Shown here one piece after another: positions 32,839-41,164 of a stretch of 51,719 nt of DNA. Under the pieces are notes generated by a model. That model was not told the DNA's origin. It made no database searches and was given only the letters and a program-made list of their open reading frames with translations. Source of the stretch: an uncultured Lachnospiraceae bacterium (GTDB taxonomy: Bacteria; Bacillota; Clostridia; Lachnospirales; Lachnospiraceae). The stretch is taken from NCBI GenBank assembly GCA_947626775.1, contig CANQTL010000023.1:1-51719 (forward strand). Reading direction: 5' to 3'. Every line of letters begins with the position of its first letter. Position 1 is the first letter of the stretch. The position numbers and the translations under genes were made by a program.

Positions 32839-33843
32839 CTATCTCCCCGCCTTTCTCGCCGCCAGTTTCGCCAGCTTTTTGTCCCGTCTTGCCGTTGCGT
32901 TTAAGTCCTCGTCGTCGGCGCTCTTAAAGACGTACTTGAAGAACAGCTTCTGTAAGATCGTCGCCGCGAAGATAATCAGGAGAAGGACGATCGCCATGGC
33001 CGACGCCAAGCCCACTTTCTGCTGGGTGTGCGCGATCTCATTCATGACTACGAAGTAAGTGCCCGTGCCGTTCGCACCGTCCGTAATCACGTAGGGCGGC
33101 TCGAATGCGCTTAATGAGCCTGTGATCGACAGGATCACGTTCAGCGTGATGATGGTCTTGATGCTCGGCATGATGATGTACTTAAACTGCTGGAATCTGT
33201 TGGCGCCGTCCAGCATGGCCGCCTCGTATAGTTCGGAGTCCACCGACATGATCGCGCCGATGAAGAGCACCATGTTCTGTCCGAAGTAGCGCCACACTGA
33301 AGTACCGACCAGAGAAATATTGTTGATCCGCTGGTCTCTCAGCCAGTACGGAAGATGATCCAGGTTAAAACCGCACCACTGAAGCACCGTATCGAACACG
33401 AAGCCCCTGGTGTAGAAAAATTTGAAGATGAAACCGATTGCGATACCGTTGATCAGATACGGGAAAAACATGAATCCCTTGAAAATGCTGCCGCCCTTTA
33501 CCTTAAAGCTCAAAATCGTCGCCAGATACAGCGCCAGAACGAGCTGAACTACCGAACCGCCCATATAGTAGAAGCTCAGCTTCAGGGCTCTGAAGCAGTC
33601 GTCCCTCTGAAATACCTTGATGTAATTCTTCATACCGACGAATTTTCTCGCGCCGATATACTTCATATCATAGAAACTGAAGCCGAACATTTCGGCGAAC
33701 GGAAGATAAGTAAAAGTAAACAAAAGCCCCAGCGGAATGACCATGAAAGCGATCATGACAAGCACTTTCTGCCCGTCTCTGCTCCTGATCCACTCCCCGA
33801 ACGTCCTGCCCGCCGGTTTTGCGCCCTGAGTCATAGCCGTCAT
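32839..33843 (-). CDS. Carbohydrate ABC transporter permease, MalF type
   Basis: A 334-residue inner-membrane protein with six helices; the first is at about 30-55. The EAA loop reads EAAMLDGANRFQQFKYIIMP (about 206-225). The C-terminal tail is charged (SADDEDLNATARRDKKLA). It forms the translocation channel with the MalG-type protein. It is separated from the binding-protein gene by 68 bp containing a 10-bp hairpin, a common device for making more receptor than permease. Confidence 0.92.
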   Translation of the reverse strand: MTAMTQGAKPAGRTFGEWIRSRDGQKVLVMIAFMVIPLGLLFTFTYLPFAEMFGFSFYDMKYIGARKFVGMKNYIKVFQRDDCFRALKLSFYYMGGSVVQLVLALYLATILSFKVKGGSIFKGFMFFPYLINGIAIGFIFKFFYTRGFVFDTVLQWCGFNLDHLPYWLRDQRINNISLVGTSVWRYFGQNMVLFIGAIMSVDSELYEAAMLDGANRFQQFKYIIMPSIKTIITLNVILSITGSLSAFEPPYVITDGANGTGTYFVVMNEIAHTQQKVGLASAMAIVLLLIIFAATILQKLFFKYVFKSADDEDLNATARRDKKLAKLAARKAGR

Positions 33844-33864
33844 ACACGCACCCTCCTGATAAGT

Positions 33865-33893
33865 CGAGCCAAGGAGACCTGCCCCTTGGCTCG
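33865..33893 (-). promoter_or_regulatory. Stem-loop between receptor and permease genes
   Basis: CGAGCCAAGG (33865-33874) pairs perfectly with CCTTGGCTCG (33884-33893), 9-nt loop. No T run follows on the minus strand, so it is more likely an mRNA-stabilising 3' end than a full terminator. Confidence 0.6.
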
Positions 33894-33911
33894 GTTATTT
33901 ACTGCCTGTTT

Positions 33912-35366
33912 TTAGTTGTTTACCTCAATGCCGAGGCTTGCCTGCGCGTCGTTCCACGCCGCCGTCCAGTCAGCCATGATATCGTCGAAGGTCTCGGAGC
34001 CTGTCGCCGCCGCCTCTACGATTCTCTGCACCTTGGCGTCGCCGCCTGCGTTGAAGGAAAGCTCAGACTCTGCGTTGATGTCGTTGAGCAGCGTCTCCTC
34101 GCCGGGAAGCGCAGGCTGGTCGGAAAGTACGGTGCAGCCGTCAAATGCCGCGTACATCGGAGGGTTCTCGCCGTCGATGTCTACCGTGTAGCCGCCCTCG
34201 TTGTAGCACCAGTTGGAATCTTCCGTCATCCACTTGATGAATACCATCGCCGCCGTCTTGTTCTCGTCGGAAGCGTTCACATTGATCGCATAGTTGTAGT
34301 CGCCGCCTGCCAGTACATACTGCGTACCGCCTACCGTCATCGGGAAAGGCATATAACCGACGTCGTCGCCGTGGTCGCCTGCCTCTACCATCTGCGCGTA
34401 AGCCCAAGAGCCGAGTACCATCGCGCCGATCTCACCGTTGTTGAGCATAGCCTTGCAGCCTTCCCAGTCGGTCGTGGTGTAGTCTTCCTCGGTCAGACCG
34501 TTGGCAACCGCGTCATAGAGGATCCTGTACAGGTTGTATGCGCCCGTGTCATCGCCGGGATCTGCAAAAGGCTCCGCCGTGTGCGCAAACTTCTGGTTCA
34601 AGTATGTGTCGTCACCGTTGGATACGCAGCCGACATAGGCGTCCCATGCGCCCATCGTCCAGCCTGCCGCATAGTTGGTGTACAGCGGAATCGCATCCGT
34701 GTTGTCCTTGATCAGCTGCAGATCTTCCAGGAACTCCGTAGGTGTTTTGGGAAGCTCCGTGATGCCTGCCGCCTCAAATACAGCCTTGTTGTAGAGAACG
34801 CCCTGCGCGTTGGCCATGTAAGGCACACCGTAGCAGGTGCCGTCGAACTGCCATGCGTCCGCAAAGTTGATCTCCTTGGACAGATTGTCCAGCGTGTCAA
34901 TCGGCTGGAAGTAGGTTGCCAGATCGGCCTTGTCCACCGCGGGGATGAACATGATGTCGCCCCAGTCGCCGGTGGTCAGGCGAAGCAGGGAATCTTCGGC
35001 GTAATCGGTAACGCCTTCCGTCTCAACCGTGATGTTCGGATATACCTTGTTGAACTCCGCGATCATGTTTGCGATCGTGCCGTCCTCCTCGCGGTCCGTC
35101 TTGTGGTGGATCCACTTGATGGACGCTGTCAGATCCGTGTAGTCCTCGCCTACCGTGATCTGGGAATAAGTGGGCACGCCGCCCGCCTCTGCGTCAGCCG
35201 CGGGAGCTTCCGCCTCTGCGGTATCGTCCGCAGCGGGCGCTTCCGTCTCCGTGTCCGCAGCGCCGTCCGCAGCAGGCGCTTCCGCAGCGCCGTCAGAACC
35301 ACAGCCGACTACGGACAATGTCATCGCCGCTGCCATTCCGAGAGCCAAAACTTTTTTCAGCTTCAT
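33912..35366 (-). CDS. Extracellular sugar-binding lipoprotein, probable manno-oligosaccharide receptor
   Basis: A 484-residue lipoprotein. The signal peptide ends SVVGC (Cys22), an acidic Ala/Glu/Pro/Asp linker follows (about 25-65), then a family-1 solute-binding domain (VTDYAEDSLLRLTTGDWGDI, PYMANAQGVLYNKAVFEAAG, MVLGSWAYAQMVEAGDHGDD). It captures oligosaccharides outside the cell for the two downstream permeases. Operon position points to manno-oligosaccharides, as for RiMnBP of Roseburia; the ligand is inferred, not visible. AAAGGAGGA precedes the ATG. It is the first gene of the mannan operon and diverges from an AraC regulator. Confidence 0.88.
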   Translation of the reverse strand: MKLKKVLALGMAAAMTLSVVGCGSDGAAEAPAADGAADTETEAPAADDTAEAEAPAADAEAGGVPTYSQITVGEDYTDLTASIKWIHHKTDREEDGTIANMIAEFNKVYPNITVETEGVTDYAEDSLLRLTTGDWGDIMFIPAVDKADLATYFQPIDTLDNLSKEINFADAWQFDGTCYGVPYMANAQGVLYNKAVFEAAGITELPKTPTEFLEDLQLIKDNTDAIPLYTNYAAGWTMGAWDAYVGCVSNGDDTYLNQKFAHTAEPFADPGDDTGAYNLYRILYDAVANGLTEEDYTTTDWEGCKAMLNNGEIGAMVLGSWAYAQMVEAGDHGDDVGYMPFPMTVGGTQYVLAGGDYNYAINVNASDENKTAAMVFIKWMTEDSNWCYNEGGYTVDIDGENPPMYAAFDGCTVLSDQPALPGEETLLNDINAESELSFNAGGDAKVQRIVEAAATGSETFDDIMADWTAAWNDAQASLGIEVNN

Positions 35367-35439
35367 AATAAATTCCTCCTTTTTGATATGCCGCCGAAAA
35401 CCATCTTCCTTCGGCCGGTTATGTACTAACCTAAATTTA

Positions 35440-35467
35440 ATTATATTTAATCTAATTTTTTAGTCAT
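35440..35467 (-). promoter_or_regulatory. Probable promoter of the mannan operon
   Basis: Minus-strand ATGACT (35462-35467), 16-bp spacer, perfect TATAAT (35440-35445). The weak -35 suggests activator dependence. A TTTAGGTTA motif (35426-35434 complement) lies near the start site and resembles copies in the GH36 promoter. The rest of the 380-bp divergent spacer (35367-35746) is AT-rich, with no gene. Confidence 0.5.
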
Positions 35468-35655
35468 CATTCTTTATTGCTATATATATCGCATTTTTGC
35501 TTATTTCATCATTTTTTACTATTTAAACAATTTTTAGGCGTCTATTTTATAAGTTGTGCATAAGCTTTCTCCTCTTTTTTTCTCCTTCTTCCTTACTATT
35601 TCCTTTTTATCAGATTAATTTTTAACTTAATTTTAACTTTATTCAGATGCGGCGT

Positions 35656-35684
35656 TTGTCAGCGTTTCGTTTTCGTATTATAAT
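35656..35684 (+). promoter_or_regulatory. Promoter of the AraC regulator
   Basis: TTGTCA (35656-35661), 17-bp spacer, perfect TATAAT (35679-35684). The start near 35691 gives a leader of about 55 nt ending in AGGAAAGGA before the ATG. Confidence 0.7.
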
Positions 35685-35746
35685 TATTATAATTCTGCAC
35701 GGAGAGCGCTGCGGCGTTTCTCTTCACAGGAAAGGATGGGTACCCT

Positions 35747-36637
35747 ATGGACTTAAAATCGGCTTTTGAAGCTTCGCTCCTCTCCTCCGACTTTCACCGC
35801 GCGCCGGAGGATTTTCTGGGAACGCCCCTGCGCTGCGATATGCCGTACGGCGGGCCTCTGCTCAGACTTCTCTCTGCCGGAAGTCTCCGCGCGTCCTCCC
35901 CTTTTTCCGTCGATCTTTCAGGTCTGCCCTGTCATATGATGCTCTATACCAGAGAAGGCTGCGGCAAGCTGATTCGCGGCAGACAGGTCTATACTCTGGA
36001 CGAATCCTCCTTCCTCTTTCTGGACTGCCGGGAGCGCTTCCGGATCGACGTTGCCCCCCCCCAGATCTGGCGCTATGACGTCCTGTTTGCCGAGGGTGAG
36101 GCGCTTGACTGGTATGCCGAACAGGCAGGCGCAGGAGAACCGGCGCTGCTTGCGCTGCCGCCCTGCGCGGAGATCGTGCTCTGTATGGAGCGTCTGCTCT
36201 CCGTCAAAAGCCCCGTCTCTTCCTCTCTGGCCTGCAGCGTCTCCGGCCTGCTCCACTATATGTCGTCGGCCGCTGCCGCCGCCCGTTCCGACAGCCTCTC
36301 TCCGGATGCGCAGCCGCCCTCCTATCTGCGCGCGCTCCGCGAGCTTCTCGACGAGAACTTCGCGGACAGTCATTCCCTGGAATCTCTGTCACGCCGCTTC
36401 CATGTCAGCAAGTACCGCCTCTGCCGTGAGTTCAAAGAAGCATACGGCTGTCCTCCCATACAGTACCTGAACAGGCGGCGCATCCGGATGGCCTGCCATC
36501 TGCTTGTGACCACGGATCGGAAAGTGCACGAGATCGGCAGCCTGGTCGGCATCGCCAACGTCAATCACTTTATCTCTCTGTTCCGCAAATATATGTCCAT
36601 GACCCCTCTGGAATACAAACAGCGGATGACTTCTTAG
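35747..36637 (+). CDS. AraC family transcriptional regulator of the mannan locus
   Basis: A 296-residue protein. About 1-175 is a cupin-like sensory domain (PCHMMLYTREGCGKLIRGRQ, FLFLDCRERFRIDV). About 195-295 holds the two AraC helix-turn-helices (LESLSRRFHVSKYRLCREFK; VHEIGSLVGIANVNHFISLF, then RKYMSMTPLEYKQRM). It is divergent from the receptor gene and probably activates the mannan operon when sugar is present. A run of nine Cs inside the sensory domain (36054-36062) could slip and disrupt the frame. Its stop overlaps that of the convergent lacI-type gene by 4 bp. Confidence 0.9.
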   Translation: MDLKSAFEASLLSSDFHRAPEDFLGTPLRCDMPYGGPLLRLLSAGSLRASSPFSVDLSGLPCHMMLYTREGCGKLIRGRQVYTLDESSFLFLDCRERFRIDVAPPQIWRYDVLFAEGEALDWYAEQAGAGEPALLALPPCAEIVLCMERLLSVKSPVSSSLACSVSGLLHYMSSAAAAARSDSLSPDAQPPSYLRALRELLDENFADSHSLESLSRRFHVSKYRLCREFKEAYGCPPIQYLNRRRIRMACHLLVTTDRKVHEIGSLVGIANVNHFISLFRKYMSMTPLEYKQRMTS

Positions 36638-37683
36638 CCATCCGCCGTTTTTCCGTCCTCTTTGTTCAGTTTTTTCACACTGTCTTTGTATACCATGTGC
36701 CCCGGCACTATGGTGATGCCCCGGCGGTACTCACCGCCCGTCATCTTGCCCAGAAGATACATGAGCGCCCTGCGCACCATCTCCCGGATATCTACCTCAT
36801 AGGTGGTGATCCCCACGCTGCACAGGCTGGGATGAATGTAATTGTCGTAGCCCACCACGGAGATATCCTCCGGGATGCGCCAGCCCTTCTCCCTGAGAAG
36901 ATTGATCAGAACGCCCGCCGTCAGGTCGCAGTTGCAGGCAAAAGCCGTCGGCATCCGCTCCGGCAGCCGAAAGGCAAAATCCCCCTCCCGCTGTCCCGTG
37001 TCCGGATTCCTGTCGTCGATGACCCACTCCGGCCGCACCTGCTGTCCGTGCTCCAGGAGCGCCTTGGCATAGCCGAAATAACGGTCGGTGATGCTCTCCG
37101 TATAGAGCAGATTTCCCACATAAGCGATGTCCCGGTGCCCCATGTCGAAGAGATAGCTGGTCATCTTGTACATCCCGAAATAATTGTCGGTGATCACCGC
37201 GTCGCACTCACGGTTCCTGTCATAGAAGTCAAGATAGATGAGCGGCACCCGAAAGCGCTGCTCCGCCAGTCTCAGGTACTCGTCCCGCAGAAGACCCACA
37301 ATGATGATGCCGTCCACCTGGTTCTCCCGCACCATCCGCGGCAGTTCCAGTTTCCGCTCCGCCTCGATGCCGAGCATCTCCAGCATGGCAAAGCATTCCT
37401 GCGAGGCCGCCAGCGCCGTGATCTCCTGATACATCTGCCAGTAGAAGGACTCAAATCTGTCAAAATAGCGCTCGGAGATCACCACGCCGATGTGGAGCCC
37501 TCTGCCGGCCCGCGCCAGTCTGGCGGCGGCAGGCGGCTGATATCCCATCTCCGCTGCCTGCTTCCTGATCCGCTCCCGCAATTCTTCGCTGACGCCTTTT
37601 TGTCCCGACAGCGCCTTGGAGACCGTCACCGTGCTGACATTCATGATCCTAGCAATATCCGCCAATCTTACCGCTTTCGCCAT
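36634..37683 (-). CDS. LacI family transcriptional regulator
   Basis: A 349-residue regulator with DNA-binding helix-turn-helix (RLADIARIMNVSTVTVSKAL) and hinge (about 1-60), and a sugar-binding domain (about 62-335: HIGVVISERYFDRFESFYWQ, FACNCDLTAGVLINLL, DISVVGYDN). The start at 37683 begins the HTH; the longer frame lacks family character. It lies 28 bp after the GH36 gene and should repress GH36 and perhaps the mannan operon until a ligand binds. It converges on the AraC gene with overlapping stop codons (36634-36637), leaving no room for a terminator. Confidence 0.9.
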   Translation of the reverse strand: MAKAVRLADIARIMNVSTVTVSKALSGQKGVSEELRERIRKQAAEMGYQPPAAARLARAGRGLHIGVVISERYFDRFESFYWQMYQEITALAASQECFAMLEMLGIEAERKLELPRMVRENQVDGIIIVGLLRDEYLRLAEQRFRVPLIYLDFYDRNRECDAVITDNYFGMYKMTSYLFDMGHRDIAYVGNLLYTESITDRYFGYAKALLEHGQQVRPEWVIDDRNPDTGQREGDFAFRLPERMPTAFACNCDLTAGVLINLLREKGWRIPEDISVVGYDNYIHPSLCSVGITTYEVDIREMVRRALMYLLGKMTGGEYRRGITIVPGHMVYKDSVKKLNKEDGKTADG

Positions 37684-37711
37684 ATCCGCCGCTCCCTTCT
37701 CCTCCGGTTTC

Positions 37712-39901
37712 TCAGACTGCCGTAAAGTGAAGCAGACGACTCTGGAAATCACCCCGAAGCTCCTGTATATTCATGCCCGCCTTCACAAGAAGTTCCCCCG
37801 CATAGGTTTTCTCTTCCCCCTCCAGCCGGTACTGTCTGTCCTCCGCCAGTCCCGGGAAACGGAGCCGCCTGCTGTGACAGTTCGGTCTTCCCATCACCTG
37901 CACGTACAGGTACAGCGCTTCCGCCCTGTCCTTACCCACCACACCGCAGCAGTCGAAAGCGTGGTTCTCCGCATAGGAAGCGACCCGATAGTAATCGCCC
38001 TCCCGGATCAGGTCATTGTACTTGTGGTACATGGCCACCTGCCGCGGTATCATCTGTTTCTCCTCTTCGCTTAACGCCGTCACATCCAGTTCATACCCGA
38101 ATGTGCCCATCAGCGCCACGTGCCCTCTCGTCTCAAAAGGCGTGATTCTGCCCACGATATGATTCGGACAGGCGGAGACATGCGCCCCCATCGTGGAGAG
38201 CGGATAAATCAGCGCCGTCCCCTCCTGTATCTTCAGCCGCTCTATGGCGTCCGTATCGTCGGAGCACCAGATCTGCGGACTGTAATAGAGCATCCCCGGA
38301 TCGAATCTCGCCCCGCCGCCGGAACAGTTCTCCAAGAGCAGATCGGGGAACTCCCGCAGGAGCCGCTCCTGCATCTCGTACACGCCCAGCACATATCTGT
38401 GGCACAGTTCGCCCATTCTGTCCGCGGGAAGCGCGGCAGAACCCAGATCGGAGAGCTGTCTGTTCATGTCCCACTTCACATAGGCAATATTGGCGCTTCG
38501 CAGAACCGACGCCACTGCCTCGTAGGCGTAGTCTCGCACCTCCGGTCTGGACAAATCCAGCACATACTGGTTGCGGCACAGCGACGCCCGCCTGCCGGGG
38601 ACAGCGATCGCCCAGTCGGGATGCTCCCGGTACAGCTCAGAGTCCGGCGAGATCATCTCCGGCTCAAACCAGATGCCGAACTTCATTCCCAGCCCGTTGA
38701 TCTGATCTGCCAGATACGCAAGCCCGCCCGGCAGTTTTGCCTCATTCACGAACCAGTCTCCCAGCGCGCGGTTGTCATCGAAGCGGTTCCCGAACCAGCC
38801 GTCGTCCATCACCAGCATCTCTATGCCGAGCGCCGCCGCCTGCCGCGCAATTTCGATCAGTTTCTCCGTGTTAAAATCAAAATACGTGGCCTCCCAGTTA
38901 TTGATCAGAATGGGCCGCTTCCTGTTCCTGTAGGGACTGCGGATCAAATGATTCCTGTAGAAATCATGGAACGTATGGGTCATGCCGGAGAGTCCTGTCC
39001 CCGAATACACCATCACCGCCTCCGGCGACTGAAAACTCTCCCCGGGCAGCAGCTTCCAGCAGAAATCTTCCGGGTGGATCCCCATGACCATGCGCACCTG
39101 ATCGAACTGATCCGACTGTACCTGCACCCTGAAATTTCCCGAATAGACGAAGTGCATGGCGTAGACTTGCCCCGTCTCCTGATTCGTGCCGGGCGTCACC
39201 AGCGCCATAAACGGGTGGTCCTGATGCCCCGACTCTCCCCGCACGGACTCCACATTTAACCTGGCGTGACTGACCGGCACTCTCTGTATCTGCCGCTCCC
39301 TTGCCCAGGAACCGTGGAGGGAAATGGCCTCGAAGTCCTGATCGTCCATGTCGAGACAGGCGGAGTACACCTTCGTCAAATAGACGGCGTCCCTGCCCGT
39401 ATTGCACACCCGCACGCTTCTGGTGATGACGTCTGTGTCATGAAACACCCCGTACTGCAGCGCCACCGTAAGCCCGGCCGCCCTGTCCTCGCAGGTAATC
39501 TCCAGCACGCTGCACTCCTCCTCCGCGCCGAAGGAGGACGGCAGTTCCCGAAAAGGAGTCTTGCCGGCCGTGATCCTGTGGGAGACATACTGCAGCCCCA
39601 CGGCGCTATTGCCGTTTCCCGTCCTGACACTGATGCAGCTCTCCCGGTAATCCCCCAGACCGTGTCCCGGATATTCCATCGGACAGCTGTCCAGAAAGGA
39701 AACCCTGTCGCGGTCGTTCACAGACGGCACAAAAGGCGGTTCATCCGTCCGCAGGAGACTGCCCACATGGCCTTCCCGCAGCCTGTCGCCGTAATAGATG
39801 TGCGCCAGAAATCCCTCCTCGTCCAGCACGCCTATCGCGTAGGTGCTGTTCTTCGTGTCCAGTTTGAAAATTCTTTCGTTCTCGTCATAACTGATAGACA
39901 T
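37712..39901 (-). CDS. GH36 alpha-galactosidase
   Basis: A 729-residue cytosolic enzyme with N-terminal beta-supersandwich (about 1-320), a (beta/alpha)8 barrel (about 330-640) and a C-terminal beta domain. The nucleophile is Asp478 (YVKWDMNR) and the acid/base Asp548 (CSDDTDAIERL), at almost the same positions as in Lactobacillus MelA. Substrate-binding blocks MDDGWFG (365-371) and ENCSGGGARFD are intact. The length matches tetrameric Firmicute GH36 group I. It removes alpha-1,6-galactose side groups from galactomanno-oligosaccharides and may also act on raffinose or melibiose. It is first gene of the GH36-lacI unit with a strong promoter at 39979-40006. Confidence 0.93.
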   Translation of the reverse strand: MSISYDENERIFKLDTKNSTYAIGVLDEEGFLAHIYYGDRLREGHVGSLLRTDEPPFVPSVNDRDRVSFLDSCPMEYPGHGLGDYRESCISVRTGNGNSAVGLQYVSHRITAGKTPFRELPSSFGAEEECSVLEITCEDRAAGLTVALQYGVFHDTDVITRSVRVCNTGRDAVYLTKVYSACLDMDDQDFEAISLHGSWARERQIQRVPVSHARLNVESVRGESGHQDHPFMALVTPGTNQETGQVYAMHFVYSGNFRVQVQSDQFDQVRMVMGIHPEDFCWKLLPGESFQSPEAVMVYSGTGLSGMTHTFHDFYRNHLIRSPYRNRKRPILINNWEATYFDFNTEKLIEIARQAAALGIEMLVMDDGWFGNRFDDNRALGDWFVNEAKLPGGLAYLADQINGLGMKFGIWFEPEMISPDSELYREHPDWAIAVPGRRASLCRNQYVLDLSRPEVRDYAYEAVASVLRSANIAYVKWDMNRQLSDLGSAALPADRMGELCHRYVLGVYEMQERLLREFPDLLLENCSGGGARFDPGMLYYSPQIWCSDDTDAIERLKIQEGTALIYPLSTMGAHVSACPNHIVGRITPFETRGHVALMGTFGYELDVTALSEEEKQMIPRQVAMYHKYNDLIREGDYYRVASYAENHAFDCCGVVGKDRAEALYLYVQVMGRPNCHSRRLRFPGLAEDRQYRLEGEEKTYAGELLVKAGMNIQELRGDFQSRLLHFTAV

Positions 39902-39946
39902 ACCCGACCCCCTGCCGTTAATCTTCGCAATGCATCGTGTTAACGG

Positions 39947-39979
39947 TTTACCTAAAAAAACTTATTCTTTTTACCTAAA
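39947..39979. promoter_or_regulatory. Paired TTTACCTAAA motifs in the GH36 promoter
   Basis: TTTACCTAAA occurs at 39947-39956 and 39970-39979, 23 bp apart, the second abutting the -10 box. A related CTAACCTAAAT lies at 35426-35436 near the -10 box of the receptor promoter. GTTAACGGTTTAC (about 39938-39950), an imperfect dyad, overlaps the first copy. These are candidate operators for the LacI or AraC regulator. Confidence 0.4.
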
Positions 39980-40006
39980 TTATAAAGTAAATTTGGGGAT
40001 TGTCAA
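39979..40006 (-). promoter_or_regulatory. Promoter of the GH36-lacI unit
   Basis: Minus-strand perfect TTGACA (40001-40006), 16-bp spacer, perfect TATAAT (39979-39984). The start near 39972 gives a leader of about 70 nt that contains candidate operator motifs, consistent with repression. Confidence 0.75.
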
Positions 40007-40107
40007 CAGAATCACGCAGAGAAAGAAAAACCTTGATTTCTCCTCTCAAACGCGGTTAAATAATATTGACACGCGCCGGATAAAACGGTGCAGAAACGAG
40101 GTTTCCC

Positions 40108-41118
40108 ATGGATAATTTAACGATTCCCAAAGGCTATCGGTCGGCGCTGAATCTGTACGACACACAGATCGGCATCAAGACCGTCAAAGATTTCTTCCAG
40201 ACGCAGCTGGCGAAAGAACTGCATCTGCTGCGCGTCTCCGCGCCTCTCTTCGTAGAGCCCTCCTCAGGCCTGAACGACAACTTAAACGGCGTGGAGCGCC
40301 CGGTGTCCTTCGGCATCAAAGAGCAGGGCGACGCCCCCGCCGAGGTGGTGCACTCCCTCGCGAAGTGGAAGCGCTACGCCCTGCAGAAATACGGTTTCTC
40401 CGTGGGCGAGGGCCTGTACACGGATATGAGCGCCATCCGCCGCGACGAACAGACCGACAACATCCACTCCATCTATGTGGACCAATGGGACTGGGAGAAG
40501 ATCATCGAGAGAAAAGACCGCAATACGGACTTCCTAAAAGAAACGGTGCGCACGATCTACCGCGTGCTGCGCAAGACCGAAAAGTACATGGCGATCCAGT
40601 ACGACTACATCACAGAGATCCTGCCGGCGGAGATCTTCTTCATCACCACGCAGGAACTGGAGAATATGTTCCCCGACAACACGCCGAAAGAACGGGAATA
40701 TTATATCGCCAAGGCGAAGGGCGCCGTCTGCGTCATGCAGATCGGCGATCTGCTGGAATCCGGTGAAAAGCACGACGGGCGCGCGCCGGACTATGACGAC
40801 TGGACGCTGAACGCGGACATCATCGTCTACTATCCCGTGTTGGACATCTCATTGGAACTGTCCTCCATGGGCATCCGCGTGGACAGGGAGGCGCTGCTTG
40901 GCCAGCTCGACAAAGCGGGCTGCCCGGAGCGTGCCGCGCTGCCCTTCCAGAAAGCCGTCCTGGAAGAAAAGCTGCCCTTCACCATTGGCGGCGGTATCGG
41001 CCAGTCCCGCATCTGCATGTTCTATCTGCGCAAGGCCCACATCGGCGAAGTGCAGTCCTCGATCTGGCCGCCGGAAGTGGCCGAAGAAGCGCAGAAGCAC
41101 GGCATACAATTATTGTAA
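40108..41118 (+). CDS. asnA: Aspartate-ammonia ligase (asparagine synthetase A)
   Basis: A 336-residue enzyme making asparagine from aspartate, ammonia and ATP. It resembles class II aminoacyl-tRNA synthetase cores: LFVEPSSGLNDNLNGVERPV (about 49-68), YTDMSAIRRDE (about 107-117), DQWDWEKII, and GGGIGQSRICMFYLRKAHIGE near the end with the class II motif 3 arginine. It is full length. GAGG lies 8 nt before the ATG. It is the only plus-strand metabolic gene here and stands alone, next to the glutamate synthase genes in nitrogen metabolism. A weak promoter (TTGATT 40033, TAAATA 40057) may serve it. Confidence 0.95.
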   Translation: MDNLTIPKGYRSALNLYDTQIGIKTVKDFFQTQLAKELHLLRVSAPLFVEPSSGLNDNLNGVERPVSFGIKEQGDAPAEVVHSLAKWKRYALQKYGFSVGEGLYTDMSAIRRDEQTDNIHSIYVDQWDWEKIIERKDRNTDFLKETVRTIYRVLRKTEKYMAIQYDYITEILPAEIFFITTQELENMFPDNTPKEREYYIAKAKGAVCVMQIGDLLESGEKHDGRAPDYDDWTLNADIIVYYPVLDISLELSSMGIRVDREALLGQLDKAGCPERAALPFQKAVLEEKLPFTIGGGIGQSRICMFYLRKAHIGEVQSSIWPPEVAEEAQKHGIQLL

Positions 41119-41128
41119 AGATAGATAC

Positions 41129-41151
41129 GGGCGGGTATCGAATACCCGCCC
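41129..41151 (+). terminator. Hairpin after asnA
   Basis: GGGCGGGTAT (41129-41138) and ATACCCGCCC (41142-41151) form a perfect 10-bp stem with a 3-nt loop, followed by a weak T run (CATTTTCT). It lies between convergent genes and may act on both strands. Confidence 0.6.
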
Positions 41152-41164
41152 ATATGCACATTTT

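Noticed and set aside
40021..40107. A riboswitch or T-box before asnA
   Set aside because: The spacer is too short and shows no specifier loop, T-box sequence or terminator.
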